Part shown: positions 1 to 8,185 of the stretch, one piece after another
How the letters are laid out: every line of letters starts with the position of its first letter
How positions within the stretch are numbered: the first letter of the stretch is position 1
From: Anaerolineaceae bacterium
GTDB lineage: Bacteria > Chloroflexota > Anaerolineae > Anaerolineales > Anaerolineaceae
DNA length: 64,000 nucleotides
Assembly: GCA_002702705.1 (NCBI GenBank)
Contig: PABH01000024.1
Location: 62,001 to 126,000 of the forward strand
Direction: 5' to 3'
The notes under the pieces: model-generated
Told to the model about the DNA's origin: nothing
The model's database searches: none
Seen by the model: only the letters and a program-made list of their open reading frames with translations
Made by a program: the position numbers and the translations under genes

Positions 1-26
1 AAAAAGAAATTGGAGATTTTTAAACT

Positions 27-428
27 ATGGAAATGATTGTAGATTTTCCCGGCGGCGCAAGAGTGGATGCTCATTTTGGCCCTTATACGATTAAAACCGA
101 TCAGCCCCCAATGGGTGGTGGAGAAGGTTCTGCACCTACCCCATTTGCGACATTTTTGGGTTCTTTAGCAACCTGTGCCGGAATTTATATTTTAGGATTT
201 TGCCGCCAACGCGGTTTGGATACCACCGGTATTCGTTTGGTACAACGATTAAAATCTAACCCGATGACAGGATTGGTTTCTGATGTGGAAATGGAAATTC
301 AGGTACCACCCACCTTTCCCGAAAAATATTACAACGCCCTTGTACGTTCTGCGGAACAATGTGCGGTGAAGAAACATATGGAAACACCCCCGAAATTCCA
401 TGTGCATACGGAAGTTGTAACTGAATAA
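27..428 (+). CDS. OsmC/Ohr family peroxiredoxin-like protein
   Basis: A 133-residue protein of OsmC-family length. These proteins reduce organic hydroperoxides with a pair of cysteines in the cytoplasm. The expected pair is visible: Cys50 in the context LATCAGIY and Cys112 in EQCAVKKHM, with the glycine-rich GGGEGSAPTPF segment typical of the family at about residues 30-40. A GGAG lies 11 bases upstream of the ATG; a second ATG two codons in is an alternative start. It stands alone on the plus strand and is followed by a perfect hairpin at 473-515. The OsmC fold assignment is secure. Whether the substrate is peroxide or an unknown thiol-reactive compound cannot be told from sequence, since this subgroup (YhfA-like) is poorly characterised. 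Confidence 0.88.
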   Translation: MEMIVDFPGGARVDAHFGPYTIKTDQPPMGGGEGSAPTPFATFLGSLATCAGIYILGFCRQRGLDTTGIRLVQRLKSNPMTGLVSDVEMEIQVPPTFPEKYYNALVRSAEQCAVKKHMETPPKFHVHTEVVTE

Positions 429-472
429 AACCAATTAATCAAAAATCACTATTTATGGCATGTAGAAAAAAT

Positions 473-515
473 TGTGGGGGTCAAGAATCGGTGAAACCGA
501 TTCTTGACCCCCACA
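473..515. repeat. Perfect 20-bp inverted repeat with 3-nt loop
   Basis: Arms at 473-492 and 496-515 are perfectly complementary over 20 bases and separated by GAA. The hairpin lies between the OsmC gene and the next plus-strand gene and could end OsmC transcription, but no T-run follows on either strand, so it is not a classical intrinsic terminator. Confidence 0.7.
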
Positions 516-627
516 GCTACTTAAGGGGGGCTTTGCGAATAACCCTGAATCCAAAATATCGTGATTTGCAACGGTATAGGGCAAAAAGGGTATAAAATAG
601 GATTATCCATCTTTTAAGGAGAACTTT

Positions 628-2028
628 ATGTCAGCCCCCCTTACCGCGATTTTGATTGGTGCCGGACAACGCGGCGCTGATTCCTATGCACCGTATGCTC
701 TACAAAACCCCGATCTTTTAAAATTTGTGGCTGTGGCGGAACCAGATCCAAAACGCAAAGAATCGTTTTGTAAAAAACATCAAATTGATTCAGAGAGCGC
801 ATTTGATACATGGGAAGAGCTCTTATCGAAACCACAAATTGCTGATGTGGCTTTTATCTGTACTCAGGATTGGATGCATACCGAACCTGCTGTGGCTGCC
901 ATGCGGGCTGGATATCATGTTTTACTTGAAAAACCAATGGCGAACCGGGCGGATGAATGCCGCTTACTATTGGACGTCAGCCGAGAAACAGAACGACAGT
1001 TGGTGATTTGCCATGTTCTTCGATATACCGATCATTTTAATAAAATGCGTGAGTTAATAGAAACAGGCGTATTAGGGGAAATTATTCAGGTAGCTCACCG
1101 AGAAAATGTATCGTTTTGGCATATGGCACACTCCTATGTGCGTGGAAACTGGCGTAATCAAACGGAAACCAGCCCCATGATTCTGGCAAAAAGCTGCCAT
1201 GACCTGGATATCTTACCGTGGGTTTTACAACAAAAAAGTGTTGAAATGGTTTCAATGGGCGCTCTAAACCATTTTAAACAAGAAAATGCACCGGAAGGAG
1301 CGCCAAAACGTTGTTTGGATGGTTGTCCGGTTGCGGATACCTGCCCTTATTATGCCCCATTTATTTATTTGGAAATGGCTCCATTTTGGAATAATGTTGC
1401 GGATACAACCCACGGATTTGCACGTTGGGCGTCCCATACCTATCCCCGAAACCCGAATATGATTAAAGCTTTAAGTACGGTTGTCCCGATATTAAAGGGA
1501 ATAACCAATTACCAAGGATTTCCCATCTCCATTTTAGATTCAAACCCAACCCAAGAAAATCTGTTAAAAGCGTTACAAGAAGGTCCTTATGGGCGTTGTG
1601 TTTATTTTTGTGATAATGATGTGGTAGATCATCAGGTGGTGATGATGCGTATGGATGGCGGTGCTCAGGTTACATTTACCATGCATGGACATTCTCACTA
1701 TGAACATCGTTCCACCCGGATTGAGGGGAGTCATGGCCGATTAACCGCGGAATTTGGTTTGGGTGGCTCGTGGATTGAAGTTGACGAACACCGTACAGAC
1801 TGGCATCAAAAATTTGATACCAGTGCTGAGATTGGAGCGGGTCATGGTGGTGGAGATTTTCAATTGGTAGCCTATTTTTTGGATAGTATAAAAAATGGCA
1901 GTTTTGAAGATGCCTACAATGGTACAAAAGAAGCATTGGAAAGCCACTTGCTTGCCTTTGCCGCTGAAGAATCACGTTTGAATAAAAAGATACTGACGAG
2001 AGAAGCGTGGGAAGTGGAAATTGAATAA
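628..2028 (+). CDS. Gfo/Idh/MocA family NAD(P)-dependent oxidoreductase
   Basis: A 466-residue dehydrogenase of the glucose-fructose oxidoreductase/inositol dehydrogenase superfamily, expected to oxidise a sugar or cyclitol in the cytoplasm. The N-terminal Rossmann fold opens with LIGAGQRG (about residues 10-17) and carries the diagnostic LLEKPMA motif near residue 100, where the lysine is catalytic in this superfamily. The C-terminal half holds a cysteine-rich insertion, CLDGCPVADTCPYY (about residues 228-242), seen in a subset of larger members and possibly a metal site. An AAGGAG sits just upstream of the ATG, and a TATAAA stretch about 35 bases upstream could be its promoter. No neighbouring gene points to a substrate. 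Confidence 0.87.
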   Translation: MSAPLTAILIGAGQRGADSYAPYALQNPDLLKFVAVAEPDPKRKESFCKKHQIDSESAFDTWEELLSKPQIADVAFICTQDWMHTEPAVAAMRAGYHVLLEKPMANRADECRLLLDVSRETERQLVICHVLRYTDHFNKMRELIETGVLGEIIQVAHRENVSFWHMAHSYVRGNWRNQTETSPMILAKSCHDLDILPWVLQQKSVEMVSMGALNHFKQENAPEGAPKRCLDGCPVADTCPYYAPFIYLEMAPFWNNVADTTHGFARWASHTYPRNPNMIKALSTVVPILKGITNYQGFPISILDSNPTQENLLKALQEGPYGRCVYFCDNDVVDHQVVMMRMDGGAQVTFTMHGHSHYEHRSTRIEGSHGRLTAEFGLGGSWIEVDEHRTDWHQKFDTSAEIGAGHGGGDFQLVAYFLDSIKNGSFEDAYNGTKEALESHLLAFAAEESRLNKKILTREAWEVEIE

Positions 2029-2127
2029 CGAAAAGCTAAAAACTAAAAACGAAAAATTTTTGGGTCCTTCATAAACAAAACAGAAAAAAAACCACCAAGC
2101 ACACTAAGGGAGTTAAGGACGAAAATT

Positions 2128-2172
2128 AACCACGAAGCGAGATATACCTTGCGGGATACAGGACACACGAAG
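2128..2172 (+). repeat. Short dispersed intergenic repeat (ACCACGAAGC type), copy 1
   Basis: A 45-base stretch beginning AACCACGAAGC and ending ACACACGAAG in the AT-rich gap after the oxidoreductase. An inverted, diverged copy lies at 31571-31616; both share ACCACGAAGC, a central GGGA-ACAG block and CACACGAAG. Confidence 0.5.
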
Positions 2173-2219
2173 TAAAAATTAACCGCGAATTACGCTAATC
2201 ACGCGAATGAAAAAACTCT

Positions 2220-5200
2220 TCACTTTTCGCTATCCACTTTTAACTTCCTCGCTTTTTCCGCTCGCAGCCAGGGTTCGCCGCTGTCGGCATCAAGCTCCAC
2301 TGTGCCGCGGATCAGGAAAGGACCAGCACCGCGCAGTTCCTGGCGGTATTGGCGGTAGACAGGCGGGAAAAAGACAACCTCTAACATACCTTCCAGGTCT
2401 TCAATCGATAGAAAAAACATCAAATCACCCTGACTGGTGCGTGTGCGACGGGATGTGATGCGCGTTCCGGCGAAAATTAATGATTGGCCAATGTTTTCGG
2501 CGGCTTGTGCAGTTGAGCAAATTTGATACTGGTTCAGCTGTTCCTTGTACCGTTCCAAAGGGTGCAGACTGAGACTGATTCCAAGGATTTCTTCCTGCGC
2601 ATCAGCTAAGGTCGTAAGTGACCAGTCCTCCGTTTCGGATTGTTCACCCCAGTTAAATAAGCCCGGTTGGTTTTTACGCCATACACCGCTGTGCAACGTG
2701 GATAATAAGGCTGGAATGGTGCCCAATCCAGTTAACGCGCCAACTTTGATCAGATTCTCTATTTCGGATTTGCGCGGGTTTACTCGCAGCATCAGATCGG
2801 AAAATGAGGTGAAAGGACGCTGGCGGATCAATTGTTTTTGGGTGTGGTGAGTTAATCCGTAAATCTGGTTTAAGCCCATATAGAGAGCAGGTTCACCAGC
2901 GGGATACGTAATATGAAAATTGGAGCGGCTGTGGTTCACATGAGGTGGTCTGACGCTTAACCCCATCCGCCGCGCTTCACTCAGGTAAACTCGCTGAGAA
3001 TAATAACCACCGCCGTTTGCTAAAACAGCAGTCATAAACTCCGCTGGAAAGTGGGTTTTACACCAGGCAGCCTGCCATGCGACTTGAGCATAGGAAGCGG
3101 CATGGGCTTTGGGAAACCCATAACCGGCAAAGGCTGCCATCATTTCCCATACCTGTTCTCCGATTTCCAACGGCACACCTTTTGCCTCGAATCCATTCAA
3201 AAACCGGGACCGCAAGGTTTTCATTTGTTCACCCGGATCAAAGTGAGACATGGCCCGCCGCAGCAGGTCGGAATCTGCCAGGGTTAAGCCGCCCAATTCA
3301 TGTGCGATTCGCAGCACCTGTTCTTGATAAAGGATGACACCCTGGCTTTCTGCCAGGATGGAGGTCAGGATCGGGTGTAGGTGGCTTACTGTTTCCAAGC
3401 CTTTATACCGGCGCACAAACGCATCTTTTAAACCGCCGCGTAAAGGGCCGGGCCGGTAGAGCGCCAGGGCAGCCATAATATCATTTGGTGAATCAGCTTC
3501 AATATCCTTTAATGTAGCACGCATGCCAGGTGATTCAATCTGAAAACAACCAATGGTCTGGGCGAAACGCACCTGTTGGGCGGTTTTTTCATCGTCCAGC
3601 GGAATTGAATCCAATACTTCCAACGGCGTTTTTAACTCGCTGCGCCGCCAGGAGTAGATCATCTGGCAAACATCCCCAAGAACGGACAAACCACGAATGC
3701 CCAATAAATCAATTTTTACCAGGCCGAACCGCTCCACCATGCCCAGATCGAGTTGGGTGATGGTAATTCCTTTTGCACCCGAAGACATAACGGGGACCAG
3801 GTCTGTAATTTTACCTGGTGCGACCACAATGCCGCCCGGATGCATGGAAAGGTGGCGCGGTTGGCGTAATAAGGCGGAAGCCTGTTCAAAGATTTTTTGG
3901 TGCTCGGGATGAGCTTTTTGTAACCCAGCAAAGGGATCCTCTCGTTCTTCCGGTGTTGATCCATGCCAAAAATGATAAGGAAGGGTATTCACCAGGGATC
4001 GAATTTCTGGTTGCGGAACCCCAAAGGCTTTGGCAACCTCACTCAACGCGGAGCGGGGGCGGAAATGGTTGATAGTACCTACCATGGCAACTTTTTCTGC
4101 ACCGTATTGGTCAAAAACATGCTGGATGACCGTTTCCCTGCGCCTGGAACAAAGATCGGTATCAATATCCGGTGGGGTTGCTCTGGCCGGGTTAAGAAAA
4201 CGCTCAAAGTATAGGTTTAACGCGAGTGGATCGGGATTGGTGATTTTTAGACAGTACGCTACCAGGGAAGAAGCGGCGGAACCCCTGGAAGAAATCGGCA
4301 CCCCTTGTTTGCGAGCAAATGCCAGCAGTTCTTCCACGATTAAAAAAATAGGTTCGTAACCACGCTGCTGGATGATGGTTAATTCATGATCCAGACGTTG
4401 GCGGATTTGAGGGGTTATTTTGCCATATCGTTGTTTTGCGCCTTGTTCGGCTTTAAACCGGAGCGTTTGGGCAGCCGTTTGCCCCGGTGGTAGGGGGATA
4501 GAAGGGAAATTGGGCTGGTCGAGCGGTAAATCCGTTTGGCAGATTTTGCTAATTTTTAACGTGTTTTGGACTGCTTCCGGAATCCAGGCAAAACGATGGC
4601 GCATTTCTGCTGCGGAAGGGAAATAGGCAGCGTCCGGTGCGGCTTCGGTTTTTGGCAGCACAGTTCGTTTACAATTACAGCGCATGGCGCTCAGGGTGTG
4701 TTGTAGATCGGCCTGATTATGTTCAAGATAATAAATATCTTGGGTGGCAACCACGGGGATATTAACCAACCGTGCTTGCTGTGCCAGCCGCCGGGCTTGC
4801 ACTTCCTGCTGGGGGGTGTGCTGCTGAAGCTCGACATACAATCGCTGCGGGAATAGGGCAGCCAGGCTATTTATCCATTCAGCTGCAGCTTGGTTTTGAC
4901 CATGTTCTACAAAAAAATCCAGTATGCTGCGCTGTCCGCCGCTGAGGGCCAACAAGTCACTTGAATATTTTTTTAAAATATCCAGTGGAAGCAGTTGTAC
5001 CTGATCGGTTGTGTTGTTACTTTGTAATAAAAAGCTGCTGATGCGGCATAAGTTTGACCAACCTGAACGGTTTACCGCCAGCAAAACCAATGGTCCTTTC
5101 TGACCCTGCCAGCCTACGTCAACTTCCAGCCCGATAATCGGTTTGATGGTTTGTTCACTTGCCGCATTGACAAAGGGAATAACACCGGTCAGATAACGGT

Positions 5201-5318
5201 GGTCACACAATGCGATCGCCGGCATGCCATCCTGTGAGGCCTTCTCTACCAATTCACTTGGAGAGGTCAGACCTTCCATAAATGAATAATAGGAATGGGC
5301 ATGCAGATGAACAAACAT
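2220..5318 (-). CDS. dnaE2: DNA polymerase III alpha subunit, DnaE2/ImuC-like
   Basis: A 1032-residue C-family DNA polymerase, shorter than replicative DnaE (about 1160) and close to the error-prone DnaE2/ImuC class used in translesion synthesis. The N-terminal PHP domain begins with FVHLHAHSYYS and keeps His4, His6 and the CDH motif near residue 39. The catalytic palm aspartates are in PPDIDTDL (Asp384, 386, 388) and Asp537 in VKIDLLG. A C-terminal OB-fold follows (residues about 920-1010). It starts 6 bases after the cupin gene stops, so it is the last gene of a three-gene minus-strand operon with an HD-domain protein and a cupin. No imuA or imuB partner is visible within the window, so the mutagenesis role is inferred from length and PHP layout only. 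Confidence 0.85.
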   Translation of the reverse strand: MFVHLHAHSYYSFMEGLTSPSELVEKASQDGMPAIALCDHRYLTGVIPFVNAASEQTIKPIIGLEVDVGWQGQKGPLVLLAVNRSGWSNLCRISSFLLQSNNTTDQVQLLPLDILKKYSSDLLALSGGQRSILDFFVEHGQNQAAAEWINSLAALFPQRLYVELQQHTPQQEVQARRLAQQARLVNIPVVATQDIYYLEHNQADLQHTLSAMRCNCKRTVLPKTEAAPDAAYFPSAAEMRHRFAWIPEAVQNTLKISKICQTDLPLDQPNFPSIPLPPGQTAAQTLRFKAEQGAKQRYGKITPQIRQRLDHELTIIQQRGYEPIFLIVEELLAFARKQGVPISSRGSAASSLVAYCLKITNPDPLALNLYFERFLNPARATPPDIDTDLCSRRRETVIQHVFDQYGAEKVAMVGTINHFRPRSALSEVAKAFGVPQPEIRSLVNTLPYHFWHGSTPEEREDPFAGLQKAHPEHQKIFEQASALLRQPRHLSMHPGGIVVAPGKITDLVPVMSSGAKGITITQLDLGMVERFGLVKIDLLGIRGLSVLGDVCQMIYSWRRSELKTPLEVLDSIPLDDEKTAQQVRFAQTIGCFQIESPGMRATLKDIEADSPNDIMAALALYRPGPLRGGLKDAFVRRYKGLETVSHLHPILTSILAESQGVILYQEQVLRIAHELGGLTLADSDLLRRAMSHFDPGEQMKTLRSRFLNGFEAKGVPLEIGEQVWEMMAAFAGYGFPKAHAASYAQVAWQAAWCKTHFPAEFMTAVLANGGGYYSQRVYLSEARRMGLSVRPPHVNHSRSNFHITYPAGEPALYMGLNQIYGLTHHTQKQLIRQRPFTSFSDLMLRVNPRKSEIENLIKVGALTGLGTIPALLSTLHSGVWRKNQPGLFNWGEQSETEDWSLTTLADAQEEILGISLSLHPLERYKEQLNQYQICSTAQAAENIGQSLIFAGTRITSRRTRTSQGDLMFFLSIEDLEGMLEVVFFPPVYRQYRQELRGAGPFLIRGTVELDADSGEPWLRAEKARKLKVDSEK

Positions 5319-5324
5319 ACAGGG

Positions 5325-5654
5325 TTATTTCTTTACGGGTGCGGGTGCAATGCCCATTAAGATTACCAATCGAATGGTTCCATTGTTTTTTACCCCGTGA
5401 GGAACACCAGCGGCAGCCCAAACGGTTTGTCCATTGGAAGCCGTTTCTTGTTTTTCACCGACGGTAAATAAACCTTCACCTTCCAGAACAAAATAAAATT
5501 TATCCTGATCGTTATGGGCATGTACACTTTGTTCCTGGCCCGGTTCCAGGCAGTTTAACCCCAACATCAATCTTTCGCTTTGGAATAAAGTGGTTTTATA
5601 GTGTTTATCCAAGCGGCTGCCAACGTGGTCGCGATAGTTTTTAATTTCTTCCAT
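5325..5654 (-). CDS. Cupin-domain protein
   Basis: A 109-residue single-domain cupin. Motif 1 is visible as HAHNDQDKFYFVLEGEG (about residues 47-63; two His, then Asp/Lys and Glu) and motif 2 as GVPHGVKN (His ligand) near residue 85, so a metal-binding beta-barrel is expected. Family members act as small isomerases, dioxygenases or binding proteins, and the sequence does not say which. The start chosen is the ATG of MEEIKN because GGAAAGGA lies 8 bases upstream. Two in-frame upstream ATGs (5672 and 5687) lack such a site. It overlaps the upstream HD-domain gene by 14 bases and ends 6 bases before dnaE2, so the three are co-transcribed. Confidence 0.8.
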   Translation of the reverse strand: MEEIKNYRDHVGSRLDKHYKTTLFQSERLMLGLNCLEPGQEQSVHAHNDQDKFYFVLEGEGLFTVGEKQETASNGQTVWAAAGVPHGVKNNGTIRLVILMGIAPAPVKK

Positions 5655-6282
5655 TGATAAAGTCCTTTCCATTTGGAGAAAAGCCAAATGTGTTTTCTAT
5701 AACGCCAGGTAAGAGTTGGTAAACAGAATAACCTAATTGTTCATCAAAAGTATTTTTCAAATCCAAGATGGCTTGCCAACGGTCCGGTGACGAATCTGAA
5801 ACACCCCGGCGGATCCCCACATCCAATAGTCGTTTTTCAATCAGCCAATATCCGCTGGATACAGAAATGGCATCACAGAGCTGAATCAGGCGGTCGTAAT
5901 CATCATATTCAATGGTGGTTAAAAATGACCGCATTGTTTCCAGATCCTTGAGGTCACTATCCCAATTTTTTTCGGCACCACGGGTATCCTTGTTGATGAA
6001 GGAATGGGTGATGCAGATGCGTGCAATTTGGGGGTAACCTTCATCCAGCATAAACTGGTATCCCGTATAACAATGAGAGAGATCGATAATCCCTACTCTG
6101 CGGCCAATATCATGTAAGAGACCCATCACATAGGCGGCGTCGGGGTCGAGACCGTCGATTTTTGAAGCAATGGTATAGGCGGCTTGAGCAGCATATTCAC
6201 AGTGAGGTACCCACAGACCCGGGTTGATTAAAGCAGCTTCTGTCAGATAGGTATGGGCTTGTTGTTTGTTGGGAAGATGCAT
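5641..6282 (-). CDS. HD-domain phosphohydrolase-like protein
   Basis: A 213-residue protein with an HD superfamily core: a first histidine in VPHCEYAA, the HD pair in GLLHDIGRR, and a later His in ITHSF. These are metal ligands in hydrolases acting on nucleotides or phosphoesters. The HDIG-like motif and following Cys/His residues suggest a small stand-alone HDIG hydrolase; the substrate is unknown. The ATG at 6282 (MHLPNK) is preferred over the upstream start at 6330 because AGAAAGGA lies just in front of it. It is the first gene of the HD-cupin-dnaE2 operon and its 3' end overlaps the cupin gene. Confidence 0.75.
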   Translation of the reverse strand: MHLPNKQQAHTYLTEAALINPGLWVPHCEYAAQAAYTIASKIDGLDPDAAYVMGLLHDIGRRVGIIDLSHCYTGYQFMLDEGYPQIARICITHSFINKDTRGAEKNWDSDLKDLETMRSFLTTIEYDDYDRLIQLCDAISVSSGYWLIEKRLLDVGIRRGVSDSSPDRWQAILDLKNTFDEQLGYSVYQLLPGVIENTFGFSPNGKDFINGRN

Positions 6283-6454
6283 AACGATAAATTCCTTTCT
6301 GCCTAAACGATTATACCGAAATCGGAGCAACCCGCGTGAGAGAATGATAAAGTTTTTGCATACCTATGATTTGAATTAGAGAGAAATCTAATATTCTATT
6401 GCGATTTCATCTGGCAAAAAATCTAATTGAACCATTACAATATAAGAAACCTTG

Positions 6455-7390
6455 ATGAAACGAGTGTATCAAATGGCAGGAAAAATTATTGTTATTGGTA
6501 GTTTAAATATGGATTTGGTAGTGTTTACCCCCCGTTTCCCAAAAATTGGAGAGACCATATTAGGTTCGAGTTTTTCAACCTTTTGTGGTGGAAAGGGGGC
6601 TAATCAAGCAGTGGCTATGGCAAGGTTGGGTGCGGATGTTCAAATGATCGGTAAAATTGGAAAAGACGAATTTGGACAGACACTATTGGAAAATTTAACT
6701 GCAAACCAAGTTCAAACCGAATCGGTTTTGGAAGCTGAAGCCCAATCCGGAACGGCGATTATCACGGTTGATGCGTTAGGCCAGAACACGATTGTTGTAA
6801 TTCCGGGTGCAAACAGAGAATTAAAACCTGAAGATATTTATTGTTTGCGAGAAACCATCCAACATAGTGATTATTTGGTGATGCAGTTAGAGATCCCAAT
6901 GGAAACGGTCGTAGCAGCAGCAAAATTGGCGTACGAATCGGGTGTGAAAATTATTGTAAATCCTGCTCCTGCTTCTGATTTGCCTGATGATTTGTATCCA
7001 TTGGTTGATTATTTGATACCCAATGAAAGTGAACTATCCATACTAAGCAATTTGCCGGTTACTACGATTGAAGAGGTAAAAGCTGCCTGCGCGGTACTCT
7101 TACAGCGAGGTATTAAAAACCTGGTTGTCACGATGGGAGAGCAAGGGGTATTTTATCGAGGAGAAGATCAAGAAATTTCTATTTCTGCCTATCCAGTACA
7201 GCCAGTTGATACTACAGCAGCGGGTGATGCATTTATTGGCGGATTTGTGACTGCATTGGCAGCCGGTTTGCCAATACAAACCATTTTGAACCGTGCTAGC
7301 GCATCCGGGGCAATATCGGTGACGAGGCAAGGTGCTCAGACGAGTTTACCCTATGATCATGAAGTGGATCAATTTCTTAAAGTTCGGTAA
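6455..7390 (+). CDS. rbsK: Ribokinase, PfkB family
   Basis: A sugar kinase of about 311 residues, the normal ribokinase length. The N-terminal signature GGKGANQAVAMARLGA is present, as is the C-terminal ATP/anion-hole signature DTTAAGDAFIGGF with the catalytic aspartate. Ribokinase phosphorylates ribose with ATP in the cytoplasm to make ribose 5-phosphate. Other PfkB kinases look alike, but the N-terminal GSLNMDLV and GGKGANQA motifs favour ribokinase. No ribose transporter is adjacent. Start choice is uncertain: ATG at 6455 or ATG at 6473 (MAGKI, which matches family N-termini better); neither has a strong Shine-Dalgarno sequence. Confidence 0.87.
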   Translation: MKRVYQMAGKIIVIGSLNMDLVVFTPRFPKIGETILGSSFSTFCGGKGANQAVAMARLGADVQMIGKIGKDEFGQTLLENLTANQVQTESVLEAEAQSGTAIITVDALGQNTIVVIPGANRELKPEDIYCLRETIQHSDYLVMQLEIPMETVVAAAKLAYESGVKIIVNPAPASDLPDDLYPLVDYLIPNESELSILSNLPVTTIEEVKAACAVLLQRGIKNLVVTMGEQGVFYRGEDQEISISAYPVQPVDTTAAGDAFIGGFVTALAAGLPIQTILNRASASGAISVTRQGAQTSLPYDHEVDQFLKVR

Positions 7391-7553
7391 CCCAAATAAG
7401 ATCTGCAAGAATATAGCCTCTGTAAATAAATATCTTTTGGTTTTCTAATACTGAATAAAAAATGGCGTTTTGAACAATGATATAATTATTAGATAAACGG
7501 TCTTAATAATCAGAATTAGGACTCTGTTATCCAATTATATAAAAGGAAACATT

Positions 7554-7727
7554 ATGGAAAAGAAGTGCATTGTATGTGAAACCAACAGCCAGCAAGTGCC
7601 TTTGGTTCGGCTGGATTATCGAGATCAGGAAATGTGGATTTGTCCCCAGCATCTTCCCGTGTTAATTCACCACCCAGAACAATTGGTTGGTAAATTACCC
7701 GGTGCGGAAGAATTTAAAGCCGGATAA
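7554..7727 (+). CDS. Small zinc-finger-like protein (57 aa)
   Basis: A 57-residue protein preceded by a strong AAAAGGAAA site. It has CIVC at residues 5-8 and CPQH at residues 30-33, a CxxC plus CxxH pair that could bind one zinc ion in a knuckle or ribbon. The remainder is short and carries an LP-rich tail. No function is known to me. A promoter-like TATAAT lies upstream at about 7481. It is convergent with the AT-rich ASCH cassette that starts 5 bases after its stop codon, so it marks the left edge of that cassette. Confidence 0.7.
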   Translation: MEKKCIVCETNSQQVPLVRLDYRDQEMWICPQHLPVLIHHPEQLVGKLPGAEEFKAG

Positions 7728-7731
7728 TATA

Positions 7732-8184
7732 TTACTTATATCCCGGGTAAAAATAATATAAATAATTTCCAAATGGATCTAAATTGAATAAAGCTTTATC
7801 GTAATAAATGAAACTTTGTGGTGGAACAAAATTTGGAATTGTTTTTTTTAATTCATTTAGATCGATAGGTTCAACCAATGGGACTATTTTTTTAAATAAT
7901 ATTCCATATGCTAATGCGTTTTGTTGAAAATAATTGTAATATTCAGTTTTATTCATGCCGGTATTTTCTTGATAAATATCCCAAATTTCAGTCGGGTTTT
8001 TGGCTATAATTTCCTTAACTTCTCCAATAATACCTAGATGTTTCTTAGGTGAAGAAACATAAAAAAATACAAAATCCCCTGATGATAAATTTGGTTTGAT
8101 TTTTCGTAGTTCAATTGTTTTGATTTTGAATTTGTATAGTTCAGCATATTTTGGCTTAATTGATAAAAATAGAATTTTTGACAT
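7732..8184 (-). CDS. ASCH-domain protein (PUA-like fold)
   Basis: A 150-residue single-domain protein. The N-terminal stretch ILFLSIKPKYAELYKFKIKT followed by ELRK is the typical ASCH opening (a PUA-like RNA-binding fold), followed by a GDFVFFYVSSPKK strand-turn segment. ASCH proteins are predicted to bind RNA or modified nucleotides; some cleave RNA or act on acetylcytidine. The start is the ATG at 8184, supported by GGAAGA 8 bases upstream inside the end of the preceding gene; the two genes are separated by one base. The gene is much more AT-rich than its surroundings, like its partner upstream. It probably works with the GNAT-PIN-ASCH protein, whose C-terminus also looks ASCH-like. Biochemical role unknown. 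Confidence 0.72.
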   Translation of the reverse strand: MSKILFLSIKPKYAELYKFKIKTIELRKIKPNLSSGDFVFFYVSSPKKHLGIIGEVKEIIAKNPTEIWDIYQENTGMNKTEYYNYFQQNALAYGILFKKIVPLVEPIDLNELKKTIPNFVPPQSFIYYDKALFNLDPFGNYLYYFYPGYK

Positions 8185-8185
8185 G

